Shown here piece after piece: positions 9,139 to 19,350 of a DNA stretch of 47,328 nucleotides. Within the stretch, counting starts at the first letter, position 1. The number at the start of each line of letters is the position of its first letter. The position numbers and the translations under genes are program-made. Source of the stretch: an uncultured Helicobacteraceae bacterium (lineage in GTDB: Bacteria; Campylobacterota; Campylobacteria; Campylobacterales; Helicobacteraceae). The notes beneath the pieces are model-generated. The model did not search any database, was not told the origin of the DNA, and saw only the letters and a list, made by a program, of their open reading frames with translations. The stretch is taken from positions 1-47,328 of the forward strand of contig CANQAN010000013.1 of NCBI GenBank assembly GCA_947588965.1, read 5' to 3'.

Positions 9139-9531
9139 TTAGACTCTTCTTCTTTTAGGCGCACGACACCCATTGTGTGGGAGAGGGGTTACGTCTTTAA
9201 ACCACAAGATTTTAATTCCCTCAATGCCTCCTAAGCTTTTAACAGCGGTTTCTCTACCGCTTCCTGGACCTTGAATCTTAACGCCTAATTCTTTAATGCC
9301 ATGTTCTTTTGCTTTAGAAACGGCATCTTCAACGGCTTGCTGTGCTGCATAGGGCGTTGATTTTTTACTACCCTTAAATCCTAGTGCCCCCGCCGTACTC
9401 CAGCAAATGACATTGCCCATTTCATCTGTGATTGTAACGCTTGTATTGTTGAAAGCAGCAGAGATGTGAATGATGCCTCTTGCAATATTCTTTTTAACAA
9501 CCCTTTTTTTATTTACATTTCTTTTAGCCAT
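9139..9531 (-). CDS. rpsK: 30S ribosomal protein S11
   Basis: A 130-aa protein of the small-subunit platform. It has the family signatures [18 protein letters not shown] and [13 protein letters not shown] and the conserved C-terminal [18 protein letters not shown]. It is 9 nt from both rpsM and rpsD in the alpha operon. Confidence 0.97.
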   Translation of the reverse strand: MAKRNVNKKRVVKKNIARGIIHISAAFNNTSVTITDEMGNVICWSTAGALGFKGSKKSTPYAAQQAVEDAVSKAKEHGIKELGVKIQGPGSGRETAVKSLGGIEGIKILWFKDVTPLPHNGCRAPKRRRV

Positions 9532-9540
9532 GCCTTACTC

Positions 9541-9909
9541 CTATTTTGATGCGCTACCAACGGTTTTTCTCTTGCCTTTGCGCGTTCTTGCATTGTTTTT
9601 TGTTGTTTGTCCGCGCACGGGTAAGCCTTTGCGATGTCTTAAGCCACGATAATTTCCTAGATCCATAAGAGCCTTAATATCCATTGTAACTTTTTTGCGC
9701 AAATCACCCTCTACGATATGATGAGCTTGAATCTCTTTCGCAATGGAAGAAATTTCGTCCTCACCAAGGTCTTGAACCCTTTTGTCATAAGAAATATTTG
9801 TAGCATTCAAAATATCTCTTGAACTCTTCAACCCGATTCCATAGATATAGGTCAAAGCGTATTCTATTCTCTTTTTTTTGGGTAAATCAACACCAGCAAT
9901 TCTCGCCAT
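9541..9909 (-). CDS. rpsM: 30S ribosomal protein S13
   Basis: A 122-aa protein of the small-subunit head that contacts tRNA and L5. It begins [20 protein letters not shown], contains IYGIG and the basic tail signature [15 protein letters not shown] followed by [13 protein letters not shown]. It lies 10 nt after rpmJ. Confidence 0.97.
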   Translation of the reverse strand: MARIAGVDLPKKKRIEYALTYIYGIGLKSSRDILNATNISYDKRVQDLGEDEISSIAKEIQAHHIVEGDLRKKVTMDIKALMDLGNYRGLRHRKGLPVRGQTTKNNARTRKGKRKTVGSASK

Positions 9910-9919
9910 TATTTTTCCT

Positions 9920-10033
9920 TTATCCTTGTCTTTGTTTGTGTTTTGGATTCTCGCAAATCACTCGAACCACGCCTTTTCTCTTGATAACCTTGCATTTGTC
10001 GCACATTTTTTTGACAGATGGTCTGACTTTCAT
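9920..10033 (-). CDS. rpmJ: 50S ribosomal protein L36
   Basis: A 37-aa ribosomal protein read from ATG at 10033 to TAA at 9920. The translation begins [20 protein letters not shown] and ends with [11 protein letters not shown]. The zinc ribbon ligands C-x2-C, C and H are all present, so it is the zinc-containing form. It is the first gene after the 212-nt infA-rpmJ gap and so heads the alpha-operon part of the transcript. Confidence 0.95.
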   Translation of the reverse strand: MKVRPSVKKMCDKCKVIKRKGVVRVICENPKHKQRQG

Positions 10034-10245
10034 CACTAACTCCTCAAATTCTAAGGTAAAATTTCAAAACTTACATTAGAAAAATTCATAGACCTTTGGA
10101 ATGTTTGCCACTTCCTAAAAACTTAGGCTTTGAGTTTAAAGTCCTCAAGGCATTTCCAAGACACCCAAACGACTAGGATTCTATAATTTCGCAAAAAATT
10201 TGTAAAAAATGAGAATCTCAATTATACTTAAATTTTTATTAAAAA
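10034..10245 (-). promoter_or_regulatory. infA-rpmJ intergenic region with a probable internal promoter
   Basis: This is the only sizeable gap (212 nt) within the ribosomal superoperon. On the minus strand TATAAT occurs at 10221-10226, predicting a start near 10214 and a leader of about 180 nt before rpmJ. A second, weaker TATAG-like element is at about 10182-10187. The long leader could hold a regulatory RNA structure, but I do not identify one. No coding sequence is seen. Confidence 0.5.
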
Positions 10246-10464
10246 CTACTTATATCTAAAAGTAATTCTTCCTTTATCAAGACTGTAGGGCGTCAATTCT
10301 ATCTTCACCTTATCGCCTTGCAGAATCTTAATGTAATGCATACGCATACGCCCTGCAATGTGACACAAAATTATGTGTCCATTCTCAAGCTCAACACGAA
10401 AAGTCGCATTGGGTAAAGCCTCCTTGACGATTCCATCAACCTCAATCACATCATCTTTTGCCAC
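10246..10464 (-). CDS. infA: Translation initiation factor IF-1
   Basis: A 72-aa S1/OB-fold factor that binds the ribosomal A site during initiation. It starts [20 protein letters not shown] and contains [26 protein letters not shown], with the ending GRITFRYK; length and sequence are canonical. It follows map by 18 nt. Confidence 0.97.
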   Translation of the reverse strand: MAKDDVIEVDGIVKEALPNATFRVELENGHIILCHIAGRMRMHYIKILQGDKVKIELTPYSLDKGRITFRYK

Positions 10465-10482
10465 TCTGTTCCTTTCTGTAAG

Positions 10483-11241
10483 TTATTCCACCGATAAAAT
10501 TTCTGCTTTTCCATTGACAATTGCAATGGTGTGTTCATAATGACTGCCACGCAATCCATCGGCAGCAACAACGCTCCACTTGTCCTCTAAAATCACAGGC
10601 GCACCATCTTTTTGACAAATCATGGGTTCGATGCAAAAGACCATTCCCTCTTTGATTTTATCTCCTTGCTTAGCCTTTTCTCCCTCTAGATAGTTCGGAA
10701 TCTCTGGTTCTTCATGAGGTTTTCTGCCAATTCCATGTCCGCAAAATCCTCGCAAAGGAACATAACCATATTCTAAGATGAATTGCTCAAGCATAGCGCT
10801 CAATTCCTTGAAGTGCATTCCTGTTTTGATATGATCAATAGCAAAATAAAGGGCATCTTTTGCACAAGCAATGAGGCGCTTGTCTGCGCTTGAAATATCA
10901 CCAACACCACAAGTGATAGCACCATCCCCATACCAGCCATCGAGTTGTGTGCCAATGTCTAGTCCGACAATATCTCCCTCTTGCAGTTTATAATCCGTTG
11001 GAATCCCGTGGATAATCACTTCATTGACAGAAGTGCAAACCGATCCGCTAAAGCCATACAATCCCTTGAAAGAGGGAATTGCGCCACAAGAGCGAATCAT
11101 TTCTTCACACATAGTATCAAGCTCCTTTAATGTGATTCCGGGTTTGATTTGTGCTTTGAGATGATTAAGTGTCTTTCCAACAATCTTGCTTGCGCGTCTT
11201 AATTTTTCAATTTCAGCAACTTTTCTGATTGGAATCGCCAT
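10483..11241 (-). CDS. map: Methionine aminopeptidase, type I
   Basis: A 252-aa cobalt/iron-dependent peptidase that removes the initiator Met. The pita-bread signatures are present: VNEVIIHGIP, DIVGLDIGTQLDGWYGDGA with both metal Asp residues, GHGIGRKPHEEP, FCIEPM, and EHTIAIV. The start is set at ATG 11241, which shares one base with the secY stop (TAATG). A longer open frame to 11430 is only an extension inside secY. Confidence 0.96.
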   Translation of the reverse strand: MAIPIRKVAEIEKLRRASKIVGKTLNHLKAQIKPGITLKELDTMCEEMIRSCGAIPSFKGLYGFSGSVCTSVNEVIIHGIPTDYKLQEGDIVGLDIGTQLDGWYGDGAITCGVGDISSADKRLIACAKDALYFAIDHIKTGMHFKELSAMLEQFILEYGYVPLRGFCGHGIGRKPHEEPEIPNYLEGEKAKQGDKIKEGMVFCIEPMICQKDGAPVILEDKWSVVAADGLRGSHYEHTIAIVNGKAEILSVE

Positions 11242-12500
11242 TATAGCCCCACCGCGCTTAATGTTTTGTATTTGTTCATATAAATCTGTGCCTCTATTTT
11301 TCTCATTGTATCTACAGCGACTTGCACGACAATCAACACTGCCGTTCCGCCAAAATAAAAGGGAACTCCTGAAGCCTTGACAAGTACCCAAGGGAGTGTT
11401 GCTATGACACCTAAATATAATGCTCCCCAAAAAGTGAGTTTGTTTGCAATATCAATTAAGAAATTCATTGTTCCATCCCCCGGTCTGATTCCCGGGATGA
11501 ATCCGCCTTGTCGCTTGAGGTTTTCTGCGATGTCCTTTGGATTAAAAGCAATGGAAGCGTAAAAGTAACTAAAAAATATCACAAGCAAAAACATTAAAAA
11601 GTTATAAAAATAACCATTGGGGTTTAGAAAATCTGCAATTTGCATCATTATGCGATTAGAAGAGCTTTGCAAAAGTGTATTTGGAAACATCAAGACTGCC
11701 GAAGCAAAAATCGGCGGAATCACACCGCTAAGATTCATTTTGATGGGAATATAGTTCATGATGCGCTTGTCTTGATTTTGCATAACGACTTTCCTAGAGT
11801 AAGATACAGGAATCCTTCTCTCTCCAAGCTCTATAAAGATAATGCAACCCACTGTGATGATGATAATCGCAAAAATAAATATCAACACCAGCCAACTGAT
11901 TTGATTTGTATTGACGAGATTGAAAGTTCCCGCAATGGCATTTGGAATCCCAGAGACAATTCCACCAAAAATCACTAAGCTAATCCCATTCCCAACGCCT
12001 CTTTGTGTGATTTGCTCACCAATCCACATAAGCAACATTGTGCCACAGAGCATGGAGAGGGAAGAAATGATAATAAAAACACTCATGTCGATGAGAATCG
12101 CGCCATTAGGACCTGTGCCGAGACTCTTCAAGCCAATGGAGACACCAATGGCTTGAATGACTGTAATGACAATTGTGGCATAGCGAATGATTTGCATGTA
12201 TTTTTGCATTCCATCGCGCTCTTTTTTCATTTTTCCTAAATTTGGAAAAGTGGCCGCAAGTAATTCCATGATAATGGAAGCGGTAATAAAGGGCATAATT
12301 CCAAGCGAGATGATGCTGAGACGCTCCACCGCATTACCACTAAACATATTAAACAATCCCAATGCGTTGGAGGCATTGTTGTCAAAAAATGATTTGATAA
12401 CTACTGTATCAACGCCCGGAACGGGAACATAGGCTAACACGCGATAAGCTAAAAGAAAGCCTAATGTAATAAGAATCTTATTGACAATGATTCTATTCAT
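11241..12500 (-). CDS. secY: Preprotein translocase subunit SecY
   Basis: The 419-aa channel subunit of the Sec translocon in the inner membrane. It has ten hydrophobic segments and the family motifs PFITASIIMELL, ITQRGVGNGISLVIF, and GGFIPGIRPGDGT. It begins [20 protein letters not shown], with periplasmic plug residues soon after. It shares one base with the rplO stop upstream and with the map start downstream, so all three are translationally coupled. Confidence 0.97.
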   Translation of the reverse strand: MNRIIVNKILITLGFLLAYRVLAYVPVPGVDTVVIKSFFDNNASNALGLFNMFSGNAVERLSIISLGIMPFITASIIMELLAATFPNLGKMKKERDGMQKYMQIIRYATIVITVIQAIGVSIGLKSLGTGPNGAILIDMSVFIIISSLSMLCGTMLLMWIGEQITQRGVGNGISLVIFGGIVSGIPNAIAGTFNLVNTNQISWLVLIFIFAIIIITVGCIIFIELGERRIPVSYSRKVVMQNQDKRIMNYIPIKMNLSGVIPPIFASAVLMFPNTLLQSSSNRIMMQIADFLNPNGYFYNFLMFLLVIFFSYFYASIAFNPKDIAENLKRQGGFIPGIRPGDGTMNFLIDIANKLTFWGALYLGVIATLPWVLVKASGVPFYFGGTAVLIVVQVAVDTMRKIEAQIYMNKYKTLSAVGL

Positions 12501-12901
12501 TATTTTTGCCCACTTGTTATGATTCTTTCATCTTTGATTTTTGAGGCAAGATTTTTAGCATTTGTGCCAATGAGCTTAATTTTTGTAACATAAGAGGGGA
12601 ATCTGTGAATTTTTTTGATATTTTCCCATGTGATTTCTGACAGATTAGAGACGGACTGAATCGTATCAATATTGATTGCATAGGGCTTAATGACACGACT
12701 TTTGAATCCGACTTTTGGAAGTCTTCTTTGTAAAGGTTGCTGTCCACCCTCAAAACCTCTTTTTTGCTTAGATCCTGTTCTTGCAGTCTGTCCTTTTCCG
12801 CCTCTTGTGGAAGTTTTTCCCATGCCACTACCTTGTCCGCGTCCCACTCTTTTGATCTTTTTGACGCTCCCCTTGGCGGGAGATAAATTTTCTAATGCCA
12901 T
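12500..12901 (-). CDS. rplO: 50S ribosomal protein L15
   Basis: A 133-aa large-subunit protein with the Gly/Arg/Lys-rich N-terminus [20 protein letters not shown] and [18 protein letters not shown], both diagnostic. It is 10 nt after rpsE, and its stop shares a base with the secY start. Confidence 0.97.
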   Translation of the reverse strand: MALENLSPAKGSVKKIKRVGRGQGSGMGKTSTRGGKGQTARTGSKQKRGFEGGQQPLQRRLPKVGFKSRVIKPYAINIDTIQSVSNLSEITWENIKKIHRFPSYVTKIKLIGTNAKNLASKIKDERIITSGQK

Positions 12902-12911
12902 AACATTCTCC

Positions 12912-13352
12912 TTATGCTTTTACTTTAGAAAGGGCTTCAATCGTAGCGCGAACAACATTATAGGGGTTATTTGAGCCAAGAGACTTTGTTAAGATGTCTT
13001 TGATTCCAGCTTTTTCTAGCACGGGACGCACAGAACCACCTGCGATAACTCCCGTTCCCTCGCTTGCTGGTTTCAATAAAACAATGCTAGAATTATATTT
13101 CTCTTGCACGTCATGAGCGATGGTTGTTCCCTTTACATTGACTTTAATGATATTCTTAAATGCATCATCAATGGCTTTCTTGATAGCATCGGGAACTTCC
13201 TTTGCTTTGCCAAGTCCAAAGCCGACCAATCCCGCTTTGTTGCCAACTACAACCAACGCATTGAAGCGGAATCTGCGACCCCCTTTGACGACCTTTGTGA
13301 CGCGACCGATATTGACGACATACTCTTCAAACTCTTCTCTGTTGATTTCCAT
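12912..13352 (-). CDS. rpsE: 30S ribosomal protein S5
   Basis: A 146-aa decoding-fidelity protein. The N-terminal double-stranded RNA-binding part has [19 protein letters not shown], and the C-terminal part has [20 protein letters not shown] and [10 protein letters not shown]. It is slightly shorter than the E. coli protein, as is usual in this phylum. It lies in the spc operon, 8 nt from rplR. Confidence 0.97.
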   Translation of the reverse strand: MEINREEFEEYVVNIGRVTKVVKGGRRFRFNALVVVGNKAGLVGFGLGKAKEVPDAIKKAIDDAFKNIIKVNVKGTTIAHDVQEKYNSSIVLLKPASEGTGVIAGGSVRPVLEKAGIKDILTKSLGSNNPYNVVRATIEALSKVKA

Positions 13353-13360
13353 TTTTACCC

Positions 13361-13717
13361 CTATAGATTAATTCCGCTCTCACGAAGAGAATCAGCAAAA
13401 CTCGCAACAACGCCATGATATAAGTAGCCGTTTCTGTCAAAAAGAACTTGAGAAATGTTTGCTTTTTTGAGCTTTTCTGCAAGTGCAGTAGCGACTTTCT
13501 TCACATCCTCTTTGTTGCTTTTGAATCCCATTTTCTTACCATCAATGCTTACAAGCGTTATCCCCTCAACATCATTAATGACTTGTGCATAAAAGTAGCG
13601 ATTAGAGCGAAAAACGCTAAGTCTAGGAGTTGTAGAAGTTCCAAACACCCTAGCACGCACTCTAAGTTTTCTCTTTGTCCTTAAATTTCTTTTGTGCTTA
13701 ATGATTTTACTTGTCAT
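13361..13717 (-). CDS. rplR: 50S ribosomal protein L18
   Basis: A 118-aa 5S rRNA-binding protein. It has the RxRVF and [18 protein letters not shown] signatures, and the C-terminal [21 protein letters not shown] is typical. Normal length and position between rplF and rpsE. Confidence 0.97.
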   Translation of the reverse strand: MTSKIIKHKRNLRTKRKLRVRARVFGTSTTPRLSVFRSNRYFYAQVINDVEGITLVSIDGKKMGFKSNKEDVKKVATALAEKLKKANISQVLFDRNGYLYHGVVASFADSLRESGINL

Positions 13718-13736
13718 TTTTTGTCCTTATTGATTC

Positions 13737-14273
13737 CTATTTTTTGGAAGTTTTACCTGCTTTGCGAATGATACGCTCATCGATGTATTTGACGCCCTTT
13801 CCCTTGTAGGGTTCAGGTGGTCGGAATTCTCTAATTTCAGCAGCGATCTGCCCAATTTGTTGTTTATCAGAACCCTTAATTGTTACGATATTTTTATCCA
13901 CAGAAATCTCAACACCATCGGGAATATTATAATTGATAGGATGGGAAAATCCAAGTGCCAACTCTAAAACTTTGCCCTTGACAGTTGCCTTGTAACCTAC
14001 ACCATTGATTTCTAGCTGTTTGCTAAAGCCACTTGTTAAGCCAATGACAATATTGTTTGATAGGGCTCTGTATGTCCCCCAATAGGCTTTAGATTGCGCA
14101 TCGCTTCCATTTAACGAAAAAGTCAATTCATTGTCTTTAAAGGCGATTCCAACGCGACCATAGGTCTCTAATTCTCTTGTTAATTTGGCTCCTTTAAAAA
14201 CTATCTTACTTCCATCAACATTGACTTGAACGCCATTTGGGATGCTAATGGGTTTCTTTCCAACTCTTGACAT
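13737..14273 (-). CDS. rplF: 50S ribosomal protein L6
   Basis: A 178-aa protein near the sarcin-ricin loop. It starts [15 protein letters not shown] and carries the two L6 repeats; the C-terminal signature [14 protein letters not shown] is present. It is 9 nt from rpsH. Confidence 0.97.
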   Translation of the reverse strand: MSRVGKKPISIPNGVQVNVDGSKIVFKGAKLTRELETYGRVGIAFKDNELTFSLNGSDAQSKAYWGTYRALSNNIVIGLTSGFSKQLEINGVGYKATVKGKVLELALGFSHPINYNIPDGVEISVDKNIVTIKGSDKQQIGQIAAEIREFRPPEPYKGKGVKYIDERIIRKAGKTSKK

Positions 14274-14282
14274 TATGTCCTC

Positions 14283-14678
14283 CTACCAAATACTGCAAAG
14301 TGCTTCACCGCCAACATTAGCCGCATAAGCTTCTTCATTAGCGATGACACCCTTGCTTGTGCTTACAACAATCGTTCCATAGCCATTTTTAAAACGTTTT
14401 AATTCATTTCTGCTCTTATAGACACGTCTGCCCGGTTTTGAGATTCTGGTGATTTCATTGATAACGGCGCGACCCCTTTCGTCGTATTTTAGGACCACAT
14501 TAATGGATTGTTTTTTGTTTTGTTCTACAACCTTGAATCCCTCAATGAAACCTTTAGCTTGAAAAACTTCAAGGATGGAGACTACAATCTTTGCATAATA
14601 TAAATTAGTCGTATCCAAGCGCCTCATACTTGCGTTTCTGATTCTTGTGAGTGAATCTGCGATTATATCATTGACCAT
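14283..14678 (-). CDS. rpsH: 30S ribosomal protein S8
   Basis: A 131-aa 16S rRNA-binding protein. It starts [16 protein letters not shown] and has the C-terminal signature [17 protein letters not shown], in which the usual STSxG motif is intact. In E. coli S8 is the spc-operon repressor; no binding site was sought here. Confidence 0.97.
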   Translation of the reverse strand: MVNDIIADSLTRIRNASMRRLDTTNLYYAKIVVSILEVFQAKGFIEGFKVVEQNKKQSINVVLKYDERGRAVINEITRISKPGRRVYKSRNELKRFKNGYGTIVVSTSKGVIANEEAYAANVGGEALCSIW

Positions 14679-14687
14679 TTTTATCCT

Positions 14688-14873
14688 TTACCAACTCGCT
14701 TTTCTAAGTCCGGGTATTAAGCCCTCATTGCCCATTTTACGTAGGCAAACGCGACAGATACCAAAGTCCCTATAAACAGAATGTGGTCTCCCACAAATTG
14801 AGCATCTTGTGTATGCTCTGACTTTAAATTTAGGCTTACGCATAGCCTTTGCAACCATTGATTTTTTAGCCAT
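14688..14873 (-). CDS. rpsN: 30S ribosomal protein S14, zinc-binding type
   Basis: A 61-aa short S14 of the zinc (type Z) class. It starts [20 protein letters not shown], with ligands CSICGRP and CRVC. I choose ATG 14873; a longer frame starting at 14912 would add 13 unrelated residues inside rplE. The start overlaps the rplE stop by 8 nt. Confidence 0.95.
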   Translation of the reverse strand: MAKKSMVAKAMRKPKFKVRAYTRCSICGRPHSVYRDFGICRVCLRKMGNEGLIPGLRKASW

Positions 14874-15420
14874 TATTTCTTCCTTTTGCAAAAGGTAATC
14901 CGAATAGTTCAAGTAATTTAAATGCTTCTTTGTCGTTTGTCGCTGATGTCACTAAAGTGATATTCATCCCATGGCTTACCATAATGTCATCATAGACAAC
15001 TTCAGGGAAAATCAGCTGTTCATTGACACCAAAGCTATAGTTCCCTCTCCCATCAAATCCATTGCGAGAGACTCCGCGAAAATCTTTTACTCTTGGAAGT
15101 GCAATGACAATGAGCTTCTCAAGGAAGTTATACATGCGATTCCCCCTTAATGTCACCTTGACGCCAATAGGCATTCCCTCGCGCATTTTGAATCCAGCAA
15201 CAGATTTTTTAGCCACAGTAATGACGGCTCTTTGACCAGCGATTAATGAAATCGTATCGGCGATATTTTGCATGACCTTTGTATCTTTTGCATACATCCC
15301 TGCGCCGACACTAATGACGATTTTTTCTAATTTTGGTAACAACATAGGATTCTTAATGCCTAGTTCTTCTGATAATTTTGCTTTGATTTCATTTTTGTAG
15401 GCAGTCTTTAGTGCAAACAT
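14866..15420 (-). CDS. rplE: 50S ribosomal protein L5
   Basis: A 184-aa 5S rRNA-binding protein with [37 protein letters not shown] and [17 protein letters not shown], all diagnostic. The C-terminus [11 protein letters not shown] runs over the start of rpsN. It is 2 nt after rplX. Confidence 0.97.
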   Translation of the reverse strand: MFALKTAYKNEIKAKLSEELGIKNPMLLPKLEKIVISVGAGMYAKDTKVMQNIADTISLIAGQRAVITVAKKSVAGFKMREGMPIGVKVTLRGNRMYNFLEKLIVIALPRVKDFRGVSRNGFDGRGNYSFGVNEQLIFPEVVYDDIMVSHGMNITLVTSATNDKEAFKLLELFGLPFAKGRNNG

Positions 15421-15422
15421 GC

Positions 15423-15653
15423 TTACTCCTCTACTTTTTTAACATTTGAAATGTGTATGGGCATCTCTTTTTGAATAAAACCACCCTTTGGATTTTTATC
15501 TGATGGTTTGACAGATTTTTTGACCACCTTACAACCTTCTACAATCACTTGTGAATGCTTGGGCAAAACGCGTAGAATCTTGGCCTTTTTGCCTTTATCA
15601 TCACCTGTAATGATTTCTACTAGATCACCTCTTTTGATTTTAAACTTTGGCAT
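15423..15653 (-). CDS. rplX: 50S ribosomal protein L24
   Basis: A 76-aa assembly-initiator protein with an N-terminal KOW motif ([20 protein letters not shown]), then [20 protein letters not shown]. It is compact compared with E. coli (104 aa) but normal for Helicobacter. It shares one base with the rplN stop. Confidence 0.96.
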   Translation of the reverse strand: MPKFKIKRGDLVEIITGDDKGKKAKILRVLPKHSQVIVEGCKVVKKSVKPSDKNPKGGFIQKEMPIHISNVKKVEE

Positions 15654-16021
15654 TACAGAACCTCCGGTGCTAATGATACAATTTTCATAAAATTTGCATA
15701 ACGAATCTCTCTTCCTACAGGACCAAAAATACGTGTCCCAATAGGTTCTCTCTTGCTGTCTAAAATCACCGCTGCATTGTCATCAAAGCGAATCAATGCA
15801 CCATCCTCACGATGCAATTCCTTCTTTGTGCGCACGATAACAGCCTTGATGACTTGACCTTTTTTGACCTTGCCATTGGGGAGAGCTTTTTTTACAGAAG
15901 CGACAATCACGTCCCCTACGCTCGCATAGCGTCTCTTGCTCCCGCCCAAAACCTTAATGCACATCACTTCTTTTGCGCCACTATTATCAGCTACATTTAA
16001 TCGCGTAAAACTTTGAATCAT
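15653..16021 (-). CDS. rplN: 50S ribosomal protein L14
   Basis: A 122-aa protein of the subunit interface. It starts [19 protein letters not shown] and has [16 protein letters not shown] and [10 protein letters not shown]. It overlaps rpsQ by 4 nt and rplX by 1 nt. Confidence 0.97.
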   Translation of the reverse strand: MIQSFTRLNVADNSGAKEVMCIKVLGGSKRRYASVGDVIVASVKKALPNGKVKKGQVIKAVIVRTKKELHREDGALIRFDDNAAVILDSKREPIGTRIFGPVGREIRYANFMKIVSLAPEVL

Positions 16022-16287
16022 AATTCAACTCCTACAGATACAATTTTATGGAGTGTGAAAGCTTTTCTTTTAGAGATGGGTTTGCACTCAATTGCTTCAA
16101 TGACATCTCCGACTTTGACATCATTTTTTTCATTATGCACGATGTAACGTTTAAATTTTTTAACAATTTTTCTGTATTTTAAGTGCATTACATGCCTTTC
16201 AACAAGGATTGTTACGCTCTTATCACCCGCTTTTGTAACCACTTTACCCGTGATGATCCTTTTGTGTGGTTGCTGTGTATTGCTCAT
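16018..16287 (-). CDS. rpsQ: 30S ribosomal protein S17
   Basis: An 89-aa OB-fold 16S rRNA-binding protein containing [37 protein letters not shown], and [16 protein letters not shown], which match the S17 signature. It is immediately downstream of rpmC and overlaps rplN by 4 nt. Confidence 0.97.
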   Translation of the reverse strand: MSNTQQPHKRIITGKVVTKAGDKSVTILVERHVMHLKYRKIVKKFKRYIVHNEKNDVKVGDVIEAIECKPISKRKAFTLHKIVSVGVEL

Positions 16288-16476
16288 CTATGCTCTCCTT
16301 TCGTTGAGGGCTGTTTTGATTCTAGCAATATCTTTTCTTGTAGCCCTTATTTCGCTTGAGTTTGTCAGTTGCATGGTTTTTAGCTTGAGATTCAACTCAA
16401 ATAAAAGCATTTCTTTTTCTTTTAATAGAGTGTTTAATTCTTCTATTGTCTTTGTTTTGATATCAGTATATTTCAT
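16288..16476 (-). CDS. rpmC: 50S ribosomal protein L29
   Basis: A 62-aa helical-hairpin protein near the exit tunnel, from ATG 16476 ([14 protein letters not shown]). An in-frame GTG at 16482 is two codons upstream. The ATG is preferred because homologs begin MKYT and a GGGAG sequence is suitably spaced. The start overlaps the 3' end of rplP by 14 nt. The C-terminal [18 protein letters not shown] is the L29 signature. Confidence 0.94.
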   Translation of the reverse strand: MKYTDIKTKTIEELNTLLKEKEMLLFELNLKLKTMQLTNSSEIRATRKDIARIKTALNERRA

Positions 16477-16888
16477 TTTCACTCTCCCTTGTTACAATTT
16501 TTGTTTTGAAGGGGAGTTTGCTTTGAGCAAGAGAGAGCGCACTTCTTGCTAAAGCTTCATCAACACTTCCCATTTCATAAATAATGCGTCCGGGCTTGAT
16601 GTTCATAACCCATTTATCCACTGCGCCTTTACCTTTACCCATTCTTGTTTCAAGGGGCTTTGCAGTGAGTGGTTTATCGGGAAAGACACGAATCCAAACC
16701 ATACCCGTTCTTTTTGTTGCACGTGTCATTGCAATACGCGCTGCTTCAATCTGACGCGAATCAATGCGACCATGTTCTATGGCTTTGATTCCAAACTCAC
16801 CGAAGGCTAATGAGGTTCCGCGAAATGACTTGCCGCGATTCCTGCCTTTCATCTGCTTTCTGTATTTTGTTTTCTTTGGCATTAACAT
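16463..16888 (-). CDS. rplP: 50S ribosomal protein L16
   Basis: A 141-aa A-site-region protein. It starts [20 protein letters not shown] and has [20 protein letters not shown] followed by GKGKG and the [13 protein letters not shown] segment. Canonical length; it follows rpsC by 2 nt. Confidence 0.97.
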   Translation of the reverse strand: MLMPKKTKYRKQMKGRNRGKSFRGTSLAFGEFGIKAIEHGRIDSRQIEAARIAMTRATKRTGMVWIRVFPDKPLTAKPLETRMGKGKGAVDKWVMNIKPGRIIYEMGSVDEALARSALSLAQSKLPFKTKIVTRESENEIY

Positions 16889-16890
16889 AG

Positions 16891-17598
16891 TTATTGTCCC
16901 CTTTTCTTTCTGGCTGGACGACTTGATTTTTCATCGTTTTCATCGCTTTGTTTTTCGGCTTGAATGCCTTTTTGTAGGATTTCACCTTTGAAAATCCAAA
17001 CTTTGACGCCGATATTTCCATAGGTCGTTAGAGCTTCTGCGAATCCATAATCAATCTTTGCCCTTAGAGTATGCAAGGGGATTCTGCCTTCCATATACCA
17101 CTCCGTCCTTGCCATTTCTGCACCCGCTAAACGACCAGAAACACGCACTTTGATGCCCTTTGCACCCGATTTGATTGCGCCTTGCATGACCTTTTTCATA
17201 GCGCGTCTGAAAGCAACGCGTCTTTCAAGTTGTGTTGCAACGCTTTCTGCGGCGAGTTGTGCATTGCTCTGTGGCTTCTTCACTTCTTTGATATTGATGA
17301 AAATATCCTTATCGACGATTTTCTTTAGAGATTCTTTGAGCTTTTCAACATCGGCACCCTTTTTGCCGATAATAATTCCGGGTCTCGCAGCCACGACTGT
17401 TACGCGTACTTTCTTGGCAGTGCGCTCAATGAGAATATCGCTGACACTTGCATAATAAAGCTCTTTTTTTAGGAACTTTCTAATCTTATAGTCCTCTGCG
17501 ATATTCTGTGGTGCGCTTCCAAATGCAGGAAACCATCTGGATTCCCAATTTCTATTAATGCCAAGCCTTAAGCCGACAGGATTAACTTTTTGACCCAT
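16891..17598 (-). CDS. rpsC: 30S ribosomal protein S3
   Basis: A 235-aa mRNA-entry protein. The N-terminus is [20 protein letters not shown], the KH domain has [17 protein letters not shown], and the C-terminal domain has [19 protein letters not shown] and [11 protein letters not shown] lysine/serine-rich tail ends the protein. It shares one base with the rplV stop. Confidence 0.97.
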   Translation of the reverse strand: MGQKVNPVGLRLGINRNWESRWFPAFGSAPQNIAEDYKIRKFLKKELYYASVSDILIERTAKKVRVTVVAARPGIIIGKKGADVEKLKESLKKIVDKDIFINIKEVKKPQSNAQLAAESVATQLERRVAFRRAMKKVMQGAIKSGAKGIKVRVSGRLAGAEMARTEWYMEGRIPLHTLRAKIDYGFAEALTTYGNIGVKVWIFKGEILQKGIQAEKQSDENDEKSSRPARKKRGQ

Positions 17599-17927
17599 TA
17601 TTTATCCTTACTCTTTTGTGATACTTCTACAAAAATATGTGAAGTTGGTTTTCTAATCCGCGTTGCTCTCCCTCGTGCTCTTGGCGTGAACCGTCTAAGG
17701 ACAGGACCTGCATCAATTCTGCAAGAAGAAATCACAACGTTTTCTGCTTCATAGCCCCCATTTGCAACTGCTGAAGCAATGACTTTAGAAATGATTCTTG
17801 CTGCTTTGTTTGGCATAAACTCTAAAGAAGCAATCGCTAATTCCGCATTCATGCCTTGTATTTCTCTGGCGATTAATCGTGCCTTTGTCGGAGATAGCCG
17901 AATGTATCTTAATAATGCTTTGCTCAT
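17598..17927 (-). CDS. rplV: 50S ribosomal protein L22
   Basis: A 109-aa protein lining the exit tunnel; its long beta-hairpin is a macrolide-resistance site. It has [17 protein letters not shown], the central [17 protein letters not shown], and the hairpin [20 protein letters not shown]. It is 10 nt after rpsS. Confidence 0.97.
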   Translation of the reverse strand: MSKALLRYIRLSPTKARLIAREIQGMNAELAIASLEFMPNKAARIISKVIASAVANGGYEAENVVISSCRIDAGPVLRRFTPRARGRATRIRKPTSHIFVEVSQKSKDK

Positions 17928-17937
17928 TTTCTACCTC

Positions 17938-18219
17938 CTATTTGCCGATCTTTTTTTGGACACTGCCTTTGTGTCCCTTAAAAGTTCTTGTTGGGGCAAA
18001 CTCACCTAATTTGTAACCCACATGATTTTCTGTAACATAAACAGGGACAAAAGCTCTGCCATTATGCACATTAAAAGTAAAGCCAATCATATCGGGAATG
18101 ACGGTGCTTCTACGCGACCAAGTTTTAATCGGTTTATTGTCTTTTGTTTCTTTTGCTTTGATGACCTTTTTCATTAGGTGTTCATCAACAAAAGGACCCT
18201 TTTTTATCGATCTAGCCAT
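17938..18219 (-). CDS. rpsS: 30S ribosomal protein S19
   Basis: A 93-aa small-subunit head protein that starts [19 protein letters not shown]. It has [40 protein letters not shown] and the basic C-terminus with [10 protein letters not shown], all canonical. It is 9 nt after rplB. Confidence 0.97.
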   Translation of the reverse strand: MARSIKKGPFVDEHLMKKVIKAKETKDNKPIKTWSRRSTVIPDMIGFTFNVHNGRAFVPVYVTENHVGYKLGEFAPTRTFKGHKGSVQKKIGK

Positions 18220-18228
18220 TGACCTTCC

Positions 18229-19056
18229 TTATTTCTTTCTTCTTGAGATGATGAGTTTATCACTTGCTTTTTTTCTACGTGTCTTGTAGCCCTTTGCAGG
18301 CATACCCCATGGCGAAACGGGGTGTCCGCTAGAACCTGTTTTCCCCTCACCTCCACCGTGTGGGTGATCCACAGGGTTCATAGCAGAGCCTCTTGTCTGT
18401 GGGCGTACACCTAAGTGGCGATTGCGTCCCGCTTTTCCAATAGAAATATTTGCAAAATCTTCATTACCAACCACACCAATTGTTGCCATACATTCGCCCA
18501 AAATGTAGCGCATCTCCCCACTTGGCATTCTAAGAATGGAATATTTTCCCTCTCTTCCCATTAATTGCGCACTTGCACCCGCACTTCTGGCTAATTGCCC
18601 ACCGCGTCCAGGATACATTTCTATGTTATGAACCACCGTTCCGATGGGAATGTTTTTAATCTTCATAGCATATCCTAAGCGCACATCCAATCCGCCCTCT
18701 GCAGAAATCACGGTGTCTCCAATGTTGAGTCCGCTTGGTTGAATGATGTAGCGCTTATCACCGTCTTTGTAATTAATAAGGGCGATGCGACAATTTCTGT
18801 AAGGGTCATATTCTATCGTGCTGACTTTTCCCTCTACATTGAATTTATTGCGCTTAAAGTCAATGATTCTGTAGATTTTCTTCGCTCCACCCTCTTTATG
18901 GCGACTTGTGATTCTGCCATTATTATTACGTCCCGCATGAACGGGAAGCTTTATGAGTAGTTTCCTCACACTAGCCTTTGCAGTAATGTTTTCTGAACTA
19001 AGATTGCTCATAAACCTTCTGCTTGGAGTGTATGGTTTGTAAGTTTTGATAGCCAT
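18229..19056 (-). CDS. rplB: 50S ribosomal protein L2
   Basis: A 275-aa protein needed for peptidyl-transferase centre assembly. It starts [19 protein letters not shown]. The peptidyl-transferase signature [20 protein letters not shown] is present, as is [19 protein letters not shown]. It is 10 nt after rplW. Confidence 0.97.
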   Translation of the reverse strand: MAIKTYKPYTPSRRFMSNLSSENITAKASVRKLLIKLPVHAGRNNNGRITSRHKEGGAKKIYRIIDFKRNKFNVEGKVSTIEYDPYRNCRIALINYKDGDKRYIIQPSGLNIGDTVISAEGGLDVRLGYAMKIKNIPIGTVVHNIEMYPGRGGQLARSAGASAQLMGREGKYSILRMPSGEMRYILGECMATIGVVGNEDFANISIGKAGRNRHLGVRPQTRGSAMNPVDHPHGGGEGKTGSSGHPVSPWGMPAKGYKTRRKKASDKLIISRRKK

Positions 19057-19066
19057 TTTTTACTCC

Positions 19067-19348
19067 TTAAACTGCTAATGATTCAATCTTTGCGCCCTCA
19101 GGAAGTTTTACATAAAACTTCTTAGAATCGCTTCTCTTACCAATAACGCCACGGAATCTTTTTGTCTTTCCCTCTTGTCGTAGTGAGTTGATGGACAAGG
19201 GCGTTACACCAAAATACTCTTTGAATACGTTTTTGAGCTGTGTTTTGCTTAGTTTTGGAGAGGTTTGAACTACAAGAATGCCCTGTTCTTGGAGTTTTAA
19301 TGATTTTTCGGTATACATGATAGATTTAATGTCTGTAATACTTGCCAT
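19067..19348 (-). CDS. rplW: 50S ribosomal protein L23
   Basis: A 93-aa exit-site protein that docks trigger factor and SRP. Segments [19 protein letters not shown] and [20 protein letters not shown] are typical; the sequence is more divergent than its neighbours, as L23 usually is. It is 2 nt after rplD. Confidence 0.95.
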   Translation of the reverse strand: MASITDIKSIMYTEKSLKLQEQGILVVQTSPKLSKTQLKNVFKEYFGVTPLSINSLRQEGKTKRFRGVIGKRSDSKKFYVKLPEGAKIESLAV

Positions 19349-19350
19349 TT

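Noticed and set aside
10483..11430. 315-aa version of methionine aminopeptidase
   Set aside because: The first 63 residues overlap secY and are not like the family; ATG 11241 forms a TAATG overlap with secY.
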